DNA of 64,000 nucleotides from Luteibacter sp. dw_328. GTDB taxonomy: Bacteria; Pseudomonadota; Gammaproteobacteria; Xanthomonadales; Rhodanobacteraceae. Under the pieces are notes generated by a model. It was not told the DNA's origin. It saw only the letters and a program-made list of their open reading frames with translations, and did not search any database. The stretch spans positions 124,001 to 188,000 of the forward strand of contig NZ_JAAVUW010000009.1 in the NCBI RefSeq assembly GCF_018449605.1, given 5' to 3'. This document shows positions 1 to 8,800 of the stretch, in pieces. How positions within the stretch are numbered: the first letter of the stretch is position 1; the number at the start of each line of letters is the position of its first letter. Made by a program: the position numbers and the translations under genes.

Positions 1-1
1 C

Positions 2-526
2 GACCGTTTCGTCGAGGGCGCCAGCGCGCTCGGCGACCGTCTCGGACCGATCCTGTGGCAGTTCCTGGCCACCCGCTCCTTCGACCCGGACGACATGGCG
101 GCCTTTCTCGACCTGTTGCCCGAGAAGGCCGGCGGCATCGCCCTGCGGCACGCCGTGGAAGTGCGCAACGAGAGTTTCATGGATGAGCGCTGGCTCGAAC
201 TGGCACGGGCGCGCGGCGTAGCCACCGTGTTCACCGACTCGGCGGAACATCCCTCCTTCGCGGATCTCACCGGGCCCTTCGTCTATGCGCGGCTGATGCG
301 CAGCCGGGCTTCCGAAAAAACCGGCTATCCGGCGAAGGAGCTGAAGGCCTGGGCGAAGCACTCCACCACCTGGGCTTCCGGCGGCGATCCCCTCGACCTG
401 CCCCACGTCGGCGACGCTCTGGCCAACGGCGCGCCCCGGGATGTCTTCGTCTATTTCATCTCGGCGGCCAAGGAACGCAATCCGTCGGCCGCCGTAGCGC
501 TCGGCAAGCTCGCCGACAACGCGTAA
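2..526 (+). CDS. DUF72 (YecE-like) family protein, 5' truncated
   Basis: The open frame enters from the left edge, so the start codon and the first third of the protein lie outside the window; 174 residues are visible. The motif LGPILWQF near visible residue 14 and the tail VYFISAAKERNP are typical of the DUF72/YecE family, which adopts a TIM-barrel fold of about 240-300 residues. The biochemical role of this family is not established. It ends 27 bases before the next gene on the same strand, with a weak purine-rich stretch between, so co-transcription is possible. Family assignment is fairly secure; no function is claimed. Confidence 0.8.
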   Translation, partial: DRFVEGASALGDRLGPILWQFLATRSFDPDDMAAFLDLLPEKAGGIALRHAVEVRNESFMDERWLELARARGVATVFTDSAEHPSFADLTGPFVYARLMRSRASEKTGYPAKELKAWAKHSTTWASGGDPLDLPHVGDALANGAPRDVFVYFISAAKERNPSAAVALGKLADNA

Positions 527-553
527 TCTCCTCTTTTTCATAATGGACGACCC

Positions 554-1201
554 ATGGACCGTCTCATCCAGAACACCCTCATCGACCTTTTCGCCGAGCA
601 TGGCGTGGAACTCGAGCCCGACGAAGACTGGCTGCTCACCGAAGGCGATGACTACCCCGCCTTGCGCGGCATCTGGCACGAAGGCAAGGAAGGCGGGATG
701 GGTCGCCTCGACCTGGATATCGTGCTCGACGAGGAGCGCACCATTGAGGAGAGCTTCGGCGGCATCGGCACCGGCAAGGCCGGCTGTCGCGACGCGCTGG
801 ACAGCTTTGCGCGCAACGATTTCCACGTGGTGTTGGCCGCGTGCTGGCACGCGGTGAACAAGGAAAAGCTTGCCGTGCACGAACTCACCGCCGGCGTGCA
901 TCGTTTCACCGCCTACATCGGTGATTTCACGCTGCGAGGTGAGAAGGACGCCCCGATGGAGATTCCCGAGGACGGCCTCTCCGCCCTCGAAGCCGCGATT
1001 TCCACGGCGCCGCTAACCAACGACGTGCACTGGATCCGCGTGTTCTACGGCAATGTCGGCGACGGCAAGACCCAGGTCGAAGTGTTGCTCGACAACGAGC
1101 CCTGGGCCGCCGGGCACAAGGCCGTCGCGTCGGTGGAGTGGCCGCAGCACGATCGCTACTACAGCATGCGTAACTTCATCGCGCTGGTGCCGGTGGACTG
1201 A
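554..1201 (+). CDS. Hypothetical protein, possibly DUF6348-like
   Basis: This is an acidic, soluble protein of 215 residues with no signal peptide or membrane segment. It is rich in Asp and Glu, opens with an amphipathic helix (MDRLIQNTLIDLF) and contains several Trp and Gly residues in a mixed alpha/beta pattern. The overall look recalls proteins annotated as DUF6348, but I recognise no catalytic motif and make this assignment only tentatively. The ATG is preceded by a GGAC stretch about 7 bases upstream, an acceptable ribosome binding site. It follows the DUF72 gene by 27 bases and converges with the SDR gene 12 bases downstream. The role is unknown. Confidence 0.6.
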   Translation: MDRLIQNTLIDLFAEHGVELEPDEDWLLTEGDDYPALRGIWHEGKEGGMGRLDLDIVLDEERTIEESFGGIGTGKAGCRDALDSFARNDFHVVLAACWHAVNKEKLAVHELTAGVHRFTAYIGDFTLRGEKDAPMEIPEDGLSALEAAISTAPLTNDVHWIRVFYGNVGDGKTQVEVLLDNEPWAAGHKAVASVEWPQHDRYYSMRNFIALVPVD

Positions 1202-1213
1202 GGCAACCGGGCC

Positions 1214-1924
1214 TCAGGCGATCGAGCCTCCACCATCGACGACGATCGTGGAGCCGGTCGTGAATGGCGTCGCCGCGGCATAGAGGATCGCGTTGGCAAT
1301 GTCCTCGGGCTCGCCCGCACGCTTCGCCGGGAGCTTCTCGGCCACGGCGGCGAACATCGCCTCGCGCTTGTCCTCATCCATGCCACTCCACAGGGGCGTG
1401 CGGATCATGCCGGGCGACACGGCGTTGACGCGGACCGGCGAGAACTCCAGGGCCATGCCGCGCACCAGGCTTTCCAGCGCGGCATTGATCGCGCCCTGCA
1501 GCACGGACGTGGCGCTCGGGCGCACCGAGAGAAATCCCGAGACGATCGTCAGTGAGCCACCCTCCCTGATACGCGCGGCGCGGGCGACGCGATAGGCGCC
1601 CCAGAACTTGCTCTCCATGGCCTTGTGCGCGTCTTCCAGCGAGAGCTGGCGAATGGGGCCGCTGGGCGTTTTCGCGGCCGAGACGACCACATGGTTCCAT
1701 GTGTGCCCGGACAGGAAGGCCTCGACGGCTTGCGCGTCACCGGTGTCGAGCACCTCGGACCGCGCGTCGCCGCCGAGTTCCTTCAGCGCAGCCTCGAGCT
1801 TGTCGCTGGAACGCGAAGCGATCGTGACGCGCGCTCCGGCGGTGGCGAAGGCTTTCGCGGTGGCCAGGCCGATACCGGAGCTACCGCCGACCACAAGGAC
1901 ATCCTGATTCGTGAAAGAGAACAT
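1214..1924 (-). CDS. SDR-family protein with degenerate active site
   Basis: This 236-residue protein has a short-chain dehydrogenase/reductase fold. The dinucleotide motif GGSSGIG is at residues 13-19, and the C-terminal region RVNAVSPGMIRTPL followed by IVVDGG is classical. The catalytic Tyr-x-x-x-Lys is absent: aligning the helix before ALEFSPVRVNAVSPG places Gln143 and Asn147 (QGAIN) where Tyr and Lys are expected, and the usual NNAG is replaced by SAAK. Ser129 may remain. It could bind NAD(P) without standard SDR chemistry, or use another mechanism. It is divergent from a LysR regulator with a perfect inverted repeat between them, so it is probably the regulator's target. Confidence 0.85.
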   Translation of the reverse strand: MFSFTNQDVLVVGGSSGIGLATAKAFATAGARVTIASRSSDKLEAALKELGGDARSEVLDTGDAQAVEAFLSGHTWNHVVVSAAKTPSGPIRQLSLEDAHKAMESKFWGAYRVARAARIREGGSLTIVSGFLSVRPSATSVLQGAINAALESLVRGMALEFSPVRVNAVSPGMIRTPLWSGMDEDKREAMFAAVAEKLPAKRAGEPEDIANAILYAAATPFTTGSTIVVDGGGSIA

Positions 1925-1953
1925 GGTGAGCCTCTACAAGCGGGAAGAAGGTG

Positions 1954-1968
1954 GGATCACTATGATCC
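1954..1968. promoter_or_regulatory. Candidate LysR operator between SDR and LysR genes
   Basis: A perfect inverted repeat, GGATCA-CTA-TGATCC, lies in the 102-base gap between two divergent genes. Its arms and short spacer resemble LysR-type boxes. It is 30 bases upstream of the SDR start and 59 bases upstream of the LysR start, so it could control both. Binding is inferred from position and symmetry only. Confidence 0.45.
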
Positions 1969-2026
1969 TTGCCCAGGAGCCGACAAAGGCTTGTGAGGCT
2001 GAAAGACTCTTGCCCGGGACCGAAGA

Positions 2027-2932
2027 ATGATCGACAACCTGCTTGAGCTGACCGTGTTCGCCCGGATCGTTTCCGCCGGCAGCCTCTCCGGCGCCGCGCG
2101 TGAGCTGGATCTCTCCCTGGCGGTCGTCAGCAAGCGCCTCAGCGCGCTGGAGACCCGGCTGGGCGTTCGCCTGTTACAGCGCACCACGCGCCGTCAGTCG
2201 TTGACCGAAGAGGGCGAGGCGTTTCACGCCCGTTGCGTGCGCATCCTGGCCGAAGTGCAGGAAGCCGAGGCAGCGGTATCGCGCAGCCGTGACGCCGTGG
2301 CGGGCGTGTTGCGAGTGACCGCCCCGCGTGCCTTCGGGCGCCGTCGTATCGCCCCGCTCACCGTCGCGTTCCGCCTGGCGCATCCCGAGCTCAACGTGCA
2401 TCTCACCCTTACCGACGCGCTGGTCGATATCGTCGACGAAGGTGTGGACCTCGCGATCCGCTTCGGCAACCTGGCCGACTCCTCGATGATCGCCCGCTCG
2501 CTGGCACCGAACTTCCGCGTGTTGTGCGCGGCGCCATCCTATCTTGCCCGGCGTGGCATGCCGGCCGAACCGGTGGCCCTGGCGGGTCACGACTGCATTG
2601 TGTTCGGCGAGCAACCGACGCGCGAATGGCATTTCCAGCACGCCGGCGAATCGGTCTCGGTGCGCGTCAATCCGGCCTTCATCACCAACGACGGCGAGGC
2701 CGCTCACACCCTCGCGCTGGCAGGCGGCGGCATCGTGCAGAAGTCCATCTGGGACGTGGGCGACGACCTCGGCAACGGGCGCCTGGTGCGCGTGCTTCCG
2801 GACTGCACCATTCCTGCCGCGCCGCTGCAGGCGGTCTATGCGAATGCGCAGCATCTGGCGCCGAAGGTGCGGCGCTTCGTGGAGTTTTGTGCGGAGAGGC
2901 TCAAGGAGGACTGGCGGTGGGGTGGGGAGTAG
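2027..2932 (+). CDS. LysR-family transcriptional regulator
   Basis: This 301-residue DNA-binding regulator has the normal LysR length. The N-terminal winged helix-turn-helix covers about residues 1-62, with the signature LSLAVVSKRLSALETRLGVR and then LLQRTTR. The C-terminal periplasmic-binding-like effector domain runs from about residue 90 to the end and carries the AIRFG segment common in this family. The ATG follows a purine-rich GGGACCGAAGA stretch. It is transcribed away from the degenerate SDR gene, the usual layout for a LysR regulator and its target. The effector is not predictable. The gene end abuts a REP-like hairpin and the convergent PIN gene. Confidence 0.93.
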   Translation: MIDNLLELTVFARIVSAGSLSGAARELDLSLAVVSKRLSALETRLGVRLLQRTTRRQSLTEEGEAFHARCVRILAEVQEAEAAVSRSRDAVAGVLRVTAPRAFGRRRIAPLTVAFRLAHPELNVHLTLTDALVDIVDEGVDLAIRFGNLADSSMIARSLAPNFRVLCAAPSYLARRGMPAEPVALAGHDCIVFGEQPTREWHFQHAGESVSVRVNPAFITNDGEAAHTLALAGGGIVQKSIWDVGDDLGNGRLVRVLPDCTIPAAPLQAVYANAQHLAPKVRRFVEFCAERLKEDWRWGGE

Positions 2933-2934
2933 AG

Positions 2935-2958
2935 CATCGCCGATGAATCGGTTACACA
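2935..2958. repeat. REP-like element, degenerate single copy
   Basis: The sequence CATCGCCGATGAATCGG is followed by TTACACA instead of the usual CTCCTACA, so three bases of the head have been lost. It lies between the convergent LysR and PIN genes. The shortened head supplies the TAA stop codon of the PIN gene on the minus strand. Confidence 0.7.
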
Positions 2959-3410
2959 GACCCCGCCCAATCCTCAGGCTTCAGAATCCCAAACAACCCG
3001 TCACGCACCGTACGCCGCGCCAATCGCAGCACTTCGGCATCCCGTGAAAACAACACCGACGCGCCCGACGCCTGGGCAAGTTCGAGAAACTTCTGGTCGT
3101 CAGGATCGCGACAACGCGGCAGCGGTACACGTGGCACGGCATCCCGACCGCCGTCGGCCGTCACCTCACCGGCGGCGACGCCATCCAGTAACGTAACGAC
3201 ACCGTCGAAACGCGTCGCCGCTTCCGCACGACGCGCTTCATCCAGCTTCAGCGCGGGATACGCCAACACGCCGAGCCACTCATCCCGGCAATCGGCCCGC
3301 GTCACCGCTTCGACGTCACCGGCGACAAGCGCCGCGACGAGCGTCGCGGCGCGTGGATCGTCGAACACGAACGCGTCCAGACAGACATTCGTGTCCAGGA
3401 CGACGCGCAC
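2952..3410 (-). CDS. PIN-domain protein (putative VapC-like toxin family)
   Basis: This is a 152-residue PIN-domain protein that starts at GTG; an upstream extension would overlap the LLM gene and is low-complexity Arg/Ser. Acidic residues expected of a PIN nuclease are visible: Asp6 in VVLDTN, Glu44, the Asp cluster in CRDPDDQKFLELA (about 100-112) and Asp124 in SRDAEVL. This matches the family named putative toxin-antitoxin toxin component, PIN family. No small antitoxin gene lies next to it. The start is 4 bases after the stop of the LLM oxidoreductase, so the two are probably co-transcribed. RNA cleavage activity is inferred from the family. Confidence 0.8.
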   Translation of the reverse strand: MRVVLDTNVCLDAFVFDDPRAATLVAALVAGDVEAVTRADCRDEWLGVLAYPALKLDEARRAEAATRFDGVVTLLDGVAAGEVTADGGRDAVPRVPLPRCRDPDDQKFLELAQASGASVLFSRDAEVLRLARRTVRDGLFGILKPEDWAGSV

Positions 3411-3414
3411 GCGA

Positions 3415-4422
3415 TCAGGCCGCCGAACGCTCAGCGAGCTTCGCGTGCTGCGCGGCGACGATCGAATACGACTCCTTGCGGGCCGCATGGTCGAAGATCT
3501 GCGCCGTGATGATGAGTTCGTCGGCGCCCGTGCGTTCGATGAACTCCGCAAGACCGTCGCGCACGGTATCCGGCGAGCCGACCACCGCGCAGGACAACGC
3601 ATGGTCGACCTGCGCCTTCTCCATCGGCGTCCAGACGCCGTCCATCGAGTTCACCGGCGGCGGGAGCGTACCCGGTGCACCGCGGCGCAGATTCCAGAAT
3701 GCCTGCTGCTGCGAGGTGAACAGGCGACGCGCCTCTTCATCGGTGGCCGCAGCCACCACATTGATGCCGAGCATGGCGTAAGGCTTGTCGAGCACCTCCG
3801 ACGGACGGAACATGTGCCGGTACACCTCGAGCGCCTTCATCATCATGTCCGGCGCGAAATGCGAGGCGAAGGCGAAGGGCAGGCCCAGATGCGCGGCGAG
3901 CTGCGCACTGAACAGGCTCGAGCCCAGCAGCCACAGCGGCACGTTGGTATCCATGCCCGGCACGGCGCGTACGGTCTGGCCCGGCTGCTGCGGGCCGAGG
4001 AAAAGCTGCAGTTCCTGTACGTCGTCCGGGAAACGGTCGTCACTGGGCCCCATGGAGCGGCGCAAGGCGCGCGCGGTGCCCTGGTCGGTGCCCGGCGCCC
4101 GGCCAAGACCAAGGTCGATGCGACCCGGATACAGCGAGGCGAGGGTGCCGAACTGTTCGGCGATCACCAACGGGGCATGGTTAGGCAACATGATGCCGCC
4201 CGAGCCGACACGAATCGTCTTCGTGCCTTCGGCGATGAAACCGATCACGACGGACGTGGCGGCGCTCGCGATGCCGGTCATGTTGTGGTGCTCGGCCAGC
4301 CAGTAGCGATGGAAACCGAGCGCTTCGGCGTGCTGGGCGAGGTCGCGCGAGTTACGCAGCGACTGGCCAGGGGTGGAGCCGCGCGCCACCGGGGACAGGT
4401 CGAGTACCGAGAACGGAATCAT
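3415..4422 (-). CDS. LLM-class flavin-dependent oxidoreductase
   Basis: This 335-residue luciferase-like monooxygenase has a TIM-barrel fold and would be FMN- or F420-type. Family signatures include [31 protein letters not shown] and [15 protein letters not shown] start at the ATG at 4422 because AAGAGGTG lies about 8 bases upstream and the family normally begins with [11 protein letters not shown]; an upstream in-frame ATG would add 26 residues without a ribosome site. It is the first gene of a probable two-gene unit with the PIN protein and is divergent from pirin. The substrate cannot be read from sequence. Confidence 0.88.
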   Translation of the reverse strand: MIPFSVLDLSPVARGSTPGQSLRNSRDLAQHAEALGFHRYWLAEHHNMTGIASAATSVVIGFIAEGTKTIRVGSGGIMLPNHAPLVIAEQFGTLASLYPGRIDLGLGRAPGTDQGTARALRRSMGPSDDRFPDDVQELQLFLGPQQPGQTVRAVPGMDTNVPLWLLGSSLFSAQLAAHLGLPFAFASHFAPDMMMKALEVYRHMFRPSEVLDKPYAMLGINVVAAATDEEARRLFTSQQQAFWNLRRGAPGTLPPPVNSMDGVWTPMEKAQVDHALSCAVVGSPDTVRDGLAEFIERTGADELIITAQIFDHAARKESYSIVAAQHAKLAERSAA

Positions 4423-4620
4423 CCGCAGACACCTCTTGAAAGGGGGAGGCGGGCGAACCGCCAATCCGTAGCAGATGGGCGGGAGAGGGGCGTTTTGCAA
4501 CCCTCACAAGCTATCCCGGGGAAACAATCCGTTCGGCGGAACGATGCTCCACAGCCCGCGACGGGGGAGGAAAATACACCCATTCACTCACCCAGTCCGG
4601 TAATTCCGGGGGAGCACGAC

Positions 4621-5322
4621 ATGATCGACGTCCGCAGCTTCAACAGTCTTGGCGGTGCCAACCACGGCTGGCTCGATGCGAAGCACCACTTCTCCTTCGC
4701 CTCGTACAGTGACCCGAAGCGGATGGGCTGGGGCGCGCTGCGCGTGTGGAACGACGACACGATCGCCGCCGGCACCGGCTTCCCGGCGCACCCGCATTCG
4801 GACATGGAAATCATCACCTATGTCCGTGAAGGCGCGATCACCCACGAGGACAGCCTGGGCAACAAGGGTCGCACCGAGGCGGGCGACGTGCAGGTGATGA
4901 GCGCAGGCACCGGCATCCGCCACGCCGAGTACAACGCCGAGCCGGAAGCCACCCGGATCTTCCAGATCTGGATCATTCCGGACGGCGAGCGCAAGGCACC
5001 GTCGTGGGGCACCCGTCCGTTTCCGAAGGGCGAGCGTTCCGGCCAGTTCGTCACCCTGGCCAGCGGCATGGCCGGTGATGGCGACGCGCTGCCGATCCGC
5101 ACGGATGCCCGCGTCCTCGGCGCCAGCGTGAAGGCCGGCGAGACCGTGGAATACACGCTTGGCGAGGGTCGCTTCGCGTACATGGTGCCGGCCGAAGGCT
5201 CGGTGCAGGTCAACGGCAAGACGCTCAACAAGGGCGACGGCGCCGCGATCCGCGACGAGACCACGCTTCGCATCACGGCCTCGGCCGATGCCGAACTGGT
5301 GCTGGTCGACAGCGCGGCATAA
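4621..5322 (+). CDS. Pirin family protein
   Basis: This 233-residue bicupin protein has all four metal ligands of the pirin family visible: His57 and His59 (AHPHSDME), His101 and Glu103 (GIRHAEYN). Known bacterial pirins bind iron and some show quercetinase activity; which role applies here is unknown. The ATG is preceded by GGGGGAG. The stop is 14 bases before the NAMPT gene, so the two likely form an operon. The surrounding sequence is ordinary. Assignment to the family is secure, function less so. Confidence 0.92.
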   Translation: MIDVRSFNSLGGANHGWLDAKHHFSFASYSDPKRMGWGALRVWNDDTIAAGTGFPAHPHSDMEIITYVREGAITHEDSLGNKGRTEAGDVQVMSAGTGIRHAEYNAEPEATRIFQIWIIPDGERKAPSWGTRPFPKGERSGQFVTLASGMAGDGDALPIRTDARVLGASVKAGETVEYTLGEGRFAYMVPAEGSVQVNGKTLNKGDGAAIRDETTLRITASADAELVLVDSAA

Positions 5323-5336
5323 GTCACACCAGGGGT

Positions 5337-6785
5337 ATGCTGTGGGTCATGACGACCCACGGCATGTCCTACCTCGACAACCCCATCCTCGACACCGACA
5401 GCTACAAAGCCAGCCACTGGCTGCAGTACCCGCCGGGAACCGACGCCACCTTCTTCTACGTGGAATCGCGTGGCGGCACGTACGAAAGCACGGTGTTCTT
5501 CGGCCTCCAGGCCGTCCTGAAATCACGCCTCGGCCGCGCCGTCACGCATGCGGACGTGGATGCGGCGCGTGACTTCTTCGCCGCCCACGGCGAGCCCTTC
5601 AATGAAACCGGTTGGCGACGCATCGTGGATGTCCACGGCGGCAGGTTGCCCGTGCGCATCCGCGCCGTAGCCGAAGGCTCCGTCGTACCCACACACCAGG
5701 CGCTAGTCACCATCGAGTCGACCGACCCCGAGGCTTTCTGGCTACCGTCGTACCTCGAAACCCTGCTGTTGCGCCTCTGGTACCCGGTAACCGTGGCGAC
5801 GATCAGCTGGCAGGCACGCCGGACCCTGCTGCAGTACCTGGAAAAGACCTCGGACGATCCTGCCGGACAGATCCCCTTCAAGCTGCACGACTTCGGCGCG
5901 CGTGGCGTCTCCAGCGCGGAGTCCGCCGGCCTTGGCGGCATGGCGCATCTGGTCAATTTCATGGGCACCGACACCGTTTCCGGGGTGCTCGCCGCACGGG
6001 CGTTCTATGGCGAGCCGATGGCCGGCTATTCGATTCCGGCCGCCGAGCACAGCACGATCACCAGCTGGGGCCGCGAGCATGAAGTCGATGCGTACCGGAA
6101 CATGCTCAAGCACTTTGCCAGGCCTGGCGGCCTCGTTGCCGTGGTGTCCGACAGCTACGACATCTTCCACGCCATTGCCGAACACTGGGGCAAGACGCTG
6201 CGCGACGAGGTCATCGCTTCCGGCGCCACCGTCATCGTCCGTCCCGATTCCGGCGACCCGGTCGACGTCGTGCACCGCTGCGTGACCCTGCTCGACGAGG
6301 CCTTCGGCAGCACGGTGAACGGCAAGGGCTTTCGTGTACTGAACCACGTGCGGGTGATCCAGGGCGACGGCGTCAATCCGGAAAGCATCCGGGCCATCCT
6401 CGAACGCATCACCGGCGCCGGCTACGCCGCTGACAACCTCGCCTTCGGCATGGGCGGCGCACTGTTGCAGAAGCTCACCCGCGATACGCAGAAGTTCGCG
6501 CTCAAATGCTCGGCGGTGCGCATCGAAGGCGAGTGGCGCGACGTCTGGAAGGATCCCGTCACCGACCAGGGCAAGACATCCAAGCGCGGCCGCATGACCC
6601 TCGTGCGCCATCGCGAGTACGGCAGCTACCGTACCGTGGCGTTACCGGACGATGCGGTGTCGCTCGCACCGGAGGATCTGGAGCCCGGCTGGGAAGAAGC
6701 GATGGTCACCGTGTGGGAGAACGGCGAGCCTTTGCGCGACTGGACGTTCGCAGACGTGCGCGAACGCGCTGCCGCGGGTCGCTAG
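5337..6785 (+). CDS. nadV: Nicotinamide phosphoribosyltransferase (NAMPT/NadV)
   Basis: This 482-residue enzyme would convert nicotinamide and PRPP to nicotinamide mononucleotide, a one-step route into NAD. The N-terminus NPILDTDSYKASHW and the motifs FMGTDTVSG (Asp212), IPAAEHSTITSWG (His238) and VRPDSGDP match NAMPT, where the equivalent Asp, His, Arg and Asp line the nicotinamide and phosphate site. This separates it from the shorter PncB nicotinate enzymes. ATG codons at 5337, 5349 and 5364 are all possible starts; AGGGG lies too close to the first, so 5349 may be the true one. It is transcribed behind pirin and converges with the LTA-synthase-like gene. Confidence 0.9.
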   Translation: MLWVMTTHGMSYLDNPILDTDSYKASHWLQYPPGTDATFFYVESRGGTYESTVFFGLQAVLKSRLGRAVTHADVDAARDFFAAHGEPFNETGWRRIVDVHGGRLPVRIRAVAEGSVVPTHQALVTIESTDPEAFWLPSYLETLLLRLWYPVTVATISWQARRTLLQYLEKTSDDPAGQIPFKLHDFGARGVSSAESAGLGGMAHLVNFMGTDTVSGVLAARAFYGEPMAGYSIPAAEHSTITSWGREHEVDAYRNMLKHFARPGGLVAVVSDSYDIFHAIAEHWGKTLRDEVIASGATVIVRPDSGDPVDVVHRCVTLLDEAFGSTVNGKGFRVLNHVRVIQGDGVNPESIRAILERITGAGYAADNLAFGMGGALLQKLTRDTQKFALKCSAVRIEGEWRDVWKDPVTDQGKTSKRGRMTLVRHREYGSYRTVALPDDAVSLAPEDLEPGWEEAMVTVWENGEPLRDWTFADVRERAAAGR

Positions 6786-6814
6786 ATAGCGGGATCGGTC
6801 ATCGCAAGCACCCA

Positions 6815-6839
6815 TTCGCCGATGAATCGGCTCCTACAG
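6815..6839. repeat. REP-like element, single copy (GATTCATC type)
   Basis: The hairpin GCCGATGAATCGGC is followed by CTCCTACA, the reverse complement of a TGTAG head. It lies in the 59-base gap between the convergent NAMPT and phosphoglycerol transferase genes and could also act as a processing or termination hairpin. Confidence 0.8.
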
Positions 6840-6844
6840 GACGT

Positions 6845-8800
6845 TTAGGGGGGCGTTGTCGCAGCGCTGCCCTTCTTCGTCATCAGCCCATGCGTAAACA
6901 GATAAGCGGCCGTCTGGTAATACGTGATCGCATCCTTCGCATCCACGGGGTCGGCCTTTGCCACGGTCGCATCGCCCGAGACCAGATCAGGCGTCATCTC
7001 CTTCACCGGCTCACGCGGAATGAGTGAGGTGAGGCGACCATCGCGCATGTAGCCGAGCTCCTGGTAGGTGCTCATGAAGGTGCGCTCGCGGCCCGGCTCG
7101 AGCTTGAACAGGTCGTAGCCGTAGAAGTGCGAGGTGTAGCTGAAGTTCAGCAGGCCCAGCACGGTCGGCGGGATGTCGATCTGGCTCATCAGGCGATCCA
7201 CGCGACCCGGTGCGATGTGCTTGGGCGAATAGATGAAAAGCGGGATGTGGTACTTGTCCACCGGCAGGCTGGTCTTGCCCGCGCTGCTGGCGCAATGGTC
7301 GGCGGTGATGACGAAGACGGTATCGTCGAACCATGGCTTGGTCGACGCGCGCTTGAGGAAGTCGGCCAGGGCCCAGTCGGTGTAACGCACCGCCGAATTC
7401 CGCGCACCCTGCTTCGCATTCACGCGACCTTCGGGGAAGGTGTACGGACGATGGTTCGAGGTGGTCATGACATGGCCGAAATACGGCTTGCCCTTGGCGT
7501 ACGACTCGTCCATCCGCTTCATGACAAGGGTGAACAGGTCTTCGTCGGCCACGCCCCAGACGTTCTCGGCGTGGATGTCCTTGTTGTCGATGACGTTACG
7601 GTCCACCGCTGTGTAGCCGTTGCTGGCGAAGAAGTGGTTCATGTTGTCGAAGTAGCCGTAACCGCCGTAGACGAACTCGGAGGTGTAGCCCTTCGCATTG
7701 AACACGTCGGCCAGCGAATTCAGGTTCTCGTTACCCGGACGCTTGACGATGGACTCGCCGGGCGTCGGCGGCACCGACAGCGACAGCGCTTCGAGGCCGC
7801 GCACCGTGCGCGTGCCGTTGGCATAGAGCTGGGTGAAGAACAGGCTCTTCGCGGCCAGGGCGTCGAGGTTCGGCGTGAGCCCCATGTGCTTGCTGACGTT
7901 GAGGCCTTCGACGTAATCGCCGGACAGGCTCTCCACGCTGATCAGCACCACGTTGAGCTTCTTCTCGGTGCCGTCGGCGACGATGGTGCGAGTGATGTCT
8001 TTCGGGTCGTTGCTGGTGAACGTGGCGTTGGGCGTCTTCACCAGCTCGCGCAGGTTGCTGAAGGCCTGGTCGTCGGGAATCGTCGGGTAGTACTTCGCGT
8101 AGTCCAGCTCGTTGTTCCGGAACGCCGCGAAGAACTGATAGATGCCGTTGCCGGCCAGCTCGTTGACGTAGTTGTTGGTCGAACGGTCCTTCATGGAGCC
8201 GTCGACGGCGAAGCTCACCGCCACGGTCAGTACCAGCCAGACCCCGACCACGGCCGAGCGGCCGGCGAAGCGCGAGCCCTCGTCGCGCGCCTTCAGGGTG
8301 CGCCGACTGAAGAAGATCACCAGCACCGTCGCCAGCAGCAGCAGCAACGACCAGGTGACGATCGGGTACGACTCCTGGATGTTGCCGACCACTTCGTGCG
8401 TATAGACGAGGTAGTCCACCGCGATGAAATTGAAGCGGGCACTGAACTCGCCCCAGAAGACCAGCTCGGCGGCACCCAGGTACAGCACGGCGAAGGTCAG
8501 CACGAAGCAGAAGCCAACGAAGATCCGGTGACCCCAGCGCGACAGGTAGGCCCGGCGTGGCAGCAGCCAGAGCACCAGCAGCATGGGCCAGGCGAAGTAG
8601 AGGAAGGTGACCAGGTCGTAGCCCAGGCCCACGGCGAACAGGTAGAGCCACTTGCCCGGTTCGGCAGGAATATCGTGTCCGGTCTTGATCAGCAGGATCA
8701 GGCGGACCAGGAAGGCCACACCGACGAAAAGGACGCCGAACCAGAGGAGGGGCCGGAAACGCTGGCGCAGGACGCCTTGTGCCGAAGGATCTGAACGCAT
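6845..8800 (-). CDS. LTA synthase family (sulfatase-fold) phosphoglycerol transferase-like membrane protein
   Basis: This 651-residue inner-membrane protein has about five N-terminal membrane segments (residues 17-200) followed by a large periplasmic alkaline-phosphatase-fold domain. Metal-site and catalytic motifs are present: ISVESLSGD (Glu290), NGTRTVRGLEA with a likely nucleophile Thr332, and VITADHCAS near the C-terminus. Gram-negative relatives include OpgB/MdoB-type phosphoglycerol transferases. I chose the ATG at 8800 because GAGG lies 5 bases upstream; an earlier frame start at 8848 has none. It is divergent from mprF, so this is an envelope-lipid neighbourhood. The acceptor substrate is not predictable. 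Confidence 0.88.
   Translation of the reverse strand: MRSDPSAQGVLRQRFRPLLWFGVLFVGVAFLVRLILLIKTGHDIPAEPGKWLYLFAVGLGYDLVTFLYFAWPMLLVLWLLPRRAYLSRWGHRIFVGFCFVLTFAVLYLGAAELVFWGEFSARFNFIAVDYLVYTHEVVGNIQESYPIVTWSLLLLLATVLVIFFSRRTLKARDEGSRFAGRSAVVGVWLVLTVAVSFAVDGSMKDRSTNNYVNELAGNGIYQFFAAFRNNELDYAKYYPTIPDDQAFSNLRELVKTPNATFTSNDPKDITRTIVADGTEKKLNVVLISVESLSGDYVEGLNVSKHMGLTPNLDALAAKSLFFTQLYANGTRTVRGLEALSLSVPPTPGESIVKRPGNENLNSLADVFNAKGYTSEFVYGGYGYFDNMNHFFASNGYTAVDRNVIDNKDIHAENVWGVADEDLFTLVMKRMDESYAKGKPYFGHVMTTSNHRPYTFPEGRVNAKQGARNSAVRYTDWALADFLKRASTKPWFDDTVFVITADHCASSAGKTSLPVDKYHIPLFIYSPKHIAPGRVDRLMSQIDIPPTVLGLLNFSYTSHFYGYDLFKLEPGRERTFMSTYQELGYMRDGRLTSLIPREPVKEMTPDLVSGDATVAKADPVDAKDAITYYQTAAYLFTHGLMTKKGSAATTPP

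Noticed and set aside
3391-4620. In-frame upstream extension of the pirin gene
   Set aside because: It runs antisense through the LLM oxidoreductase; the ATG at 4621 has a strong ribosome site and gives the family's normal length.
7127-8794. Long open frame antisense to the LTA-synthase-like gene
   Set aside because: Composition is rich in Arg, Gln, Glu and His as expected from the complement of a real gene, and no domain is visible.
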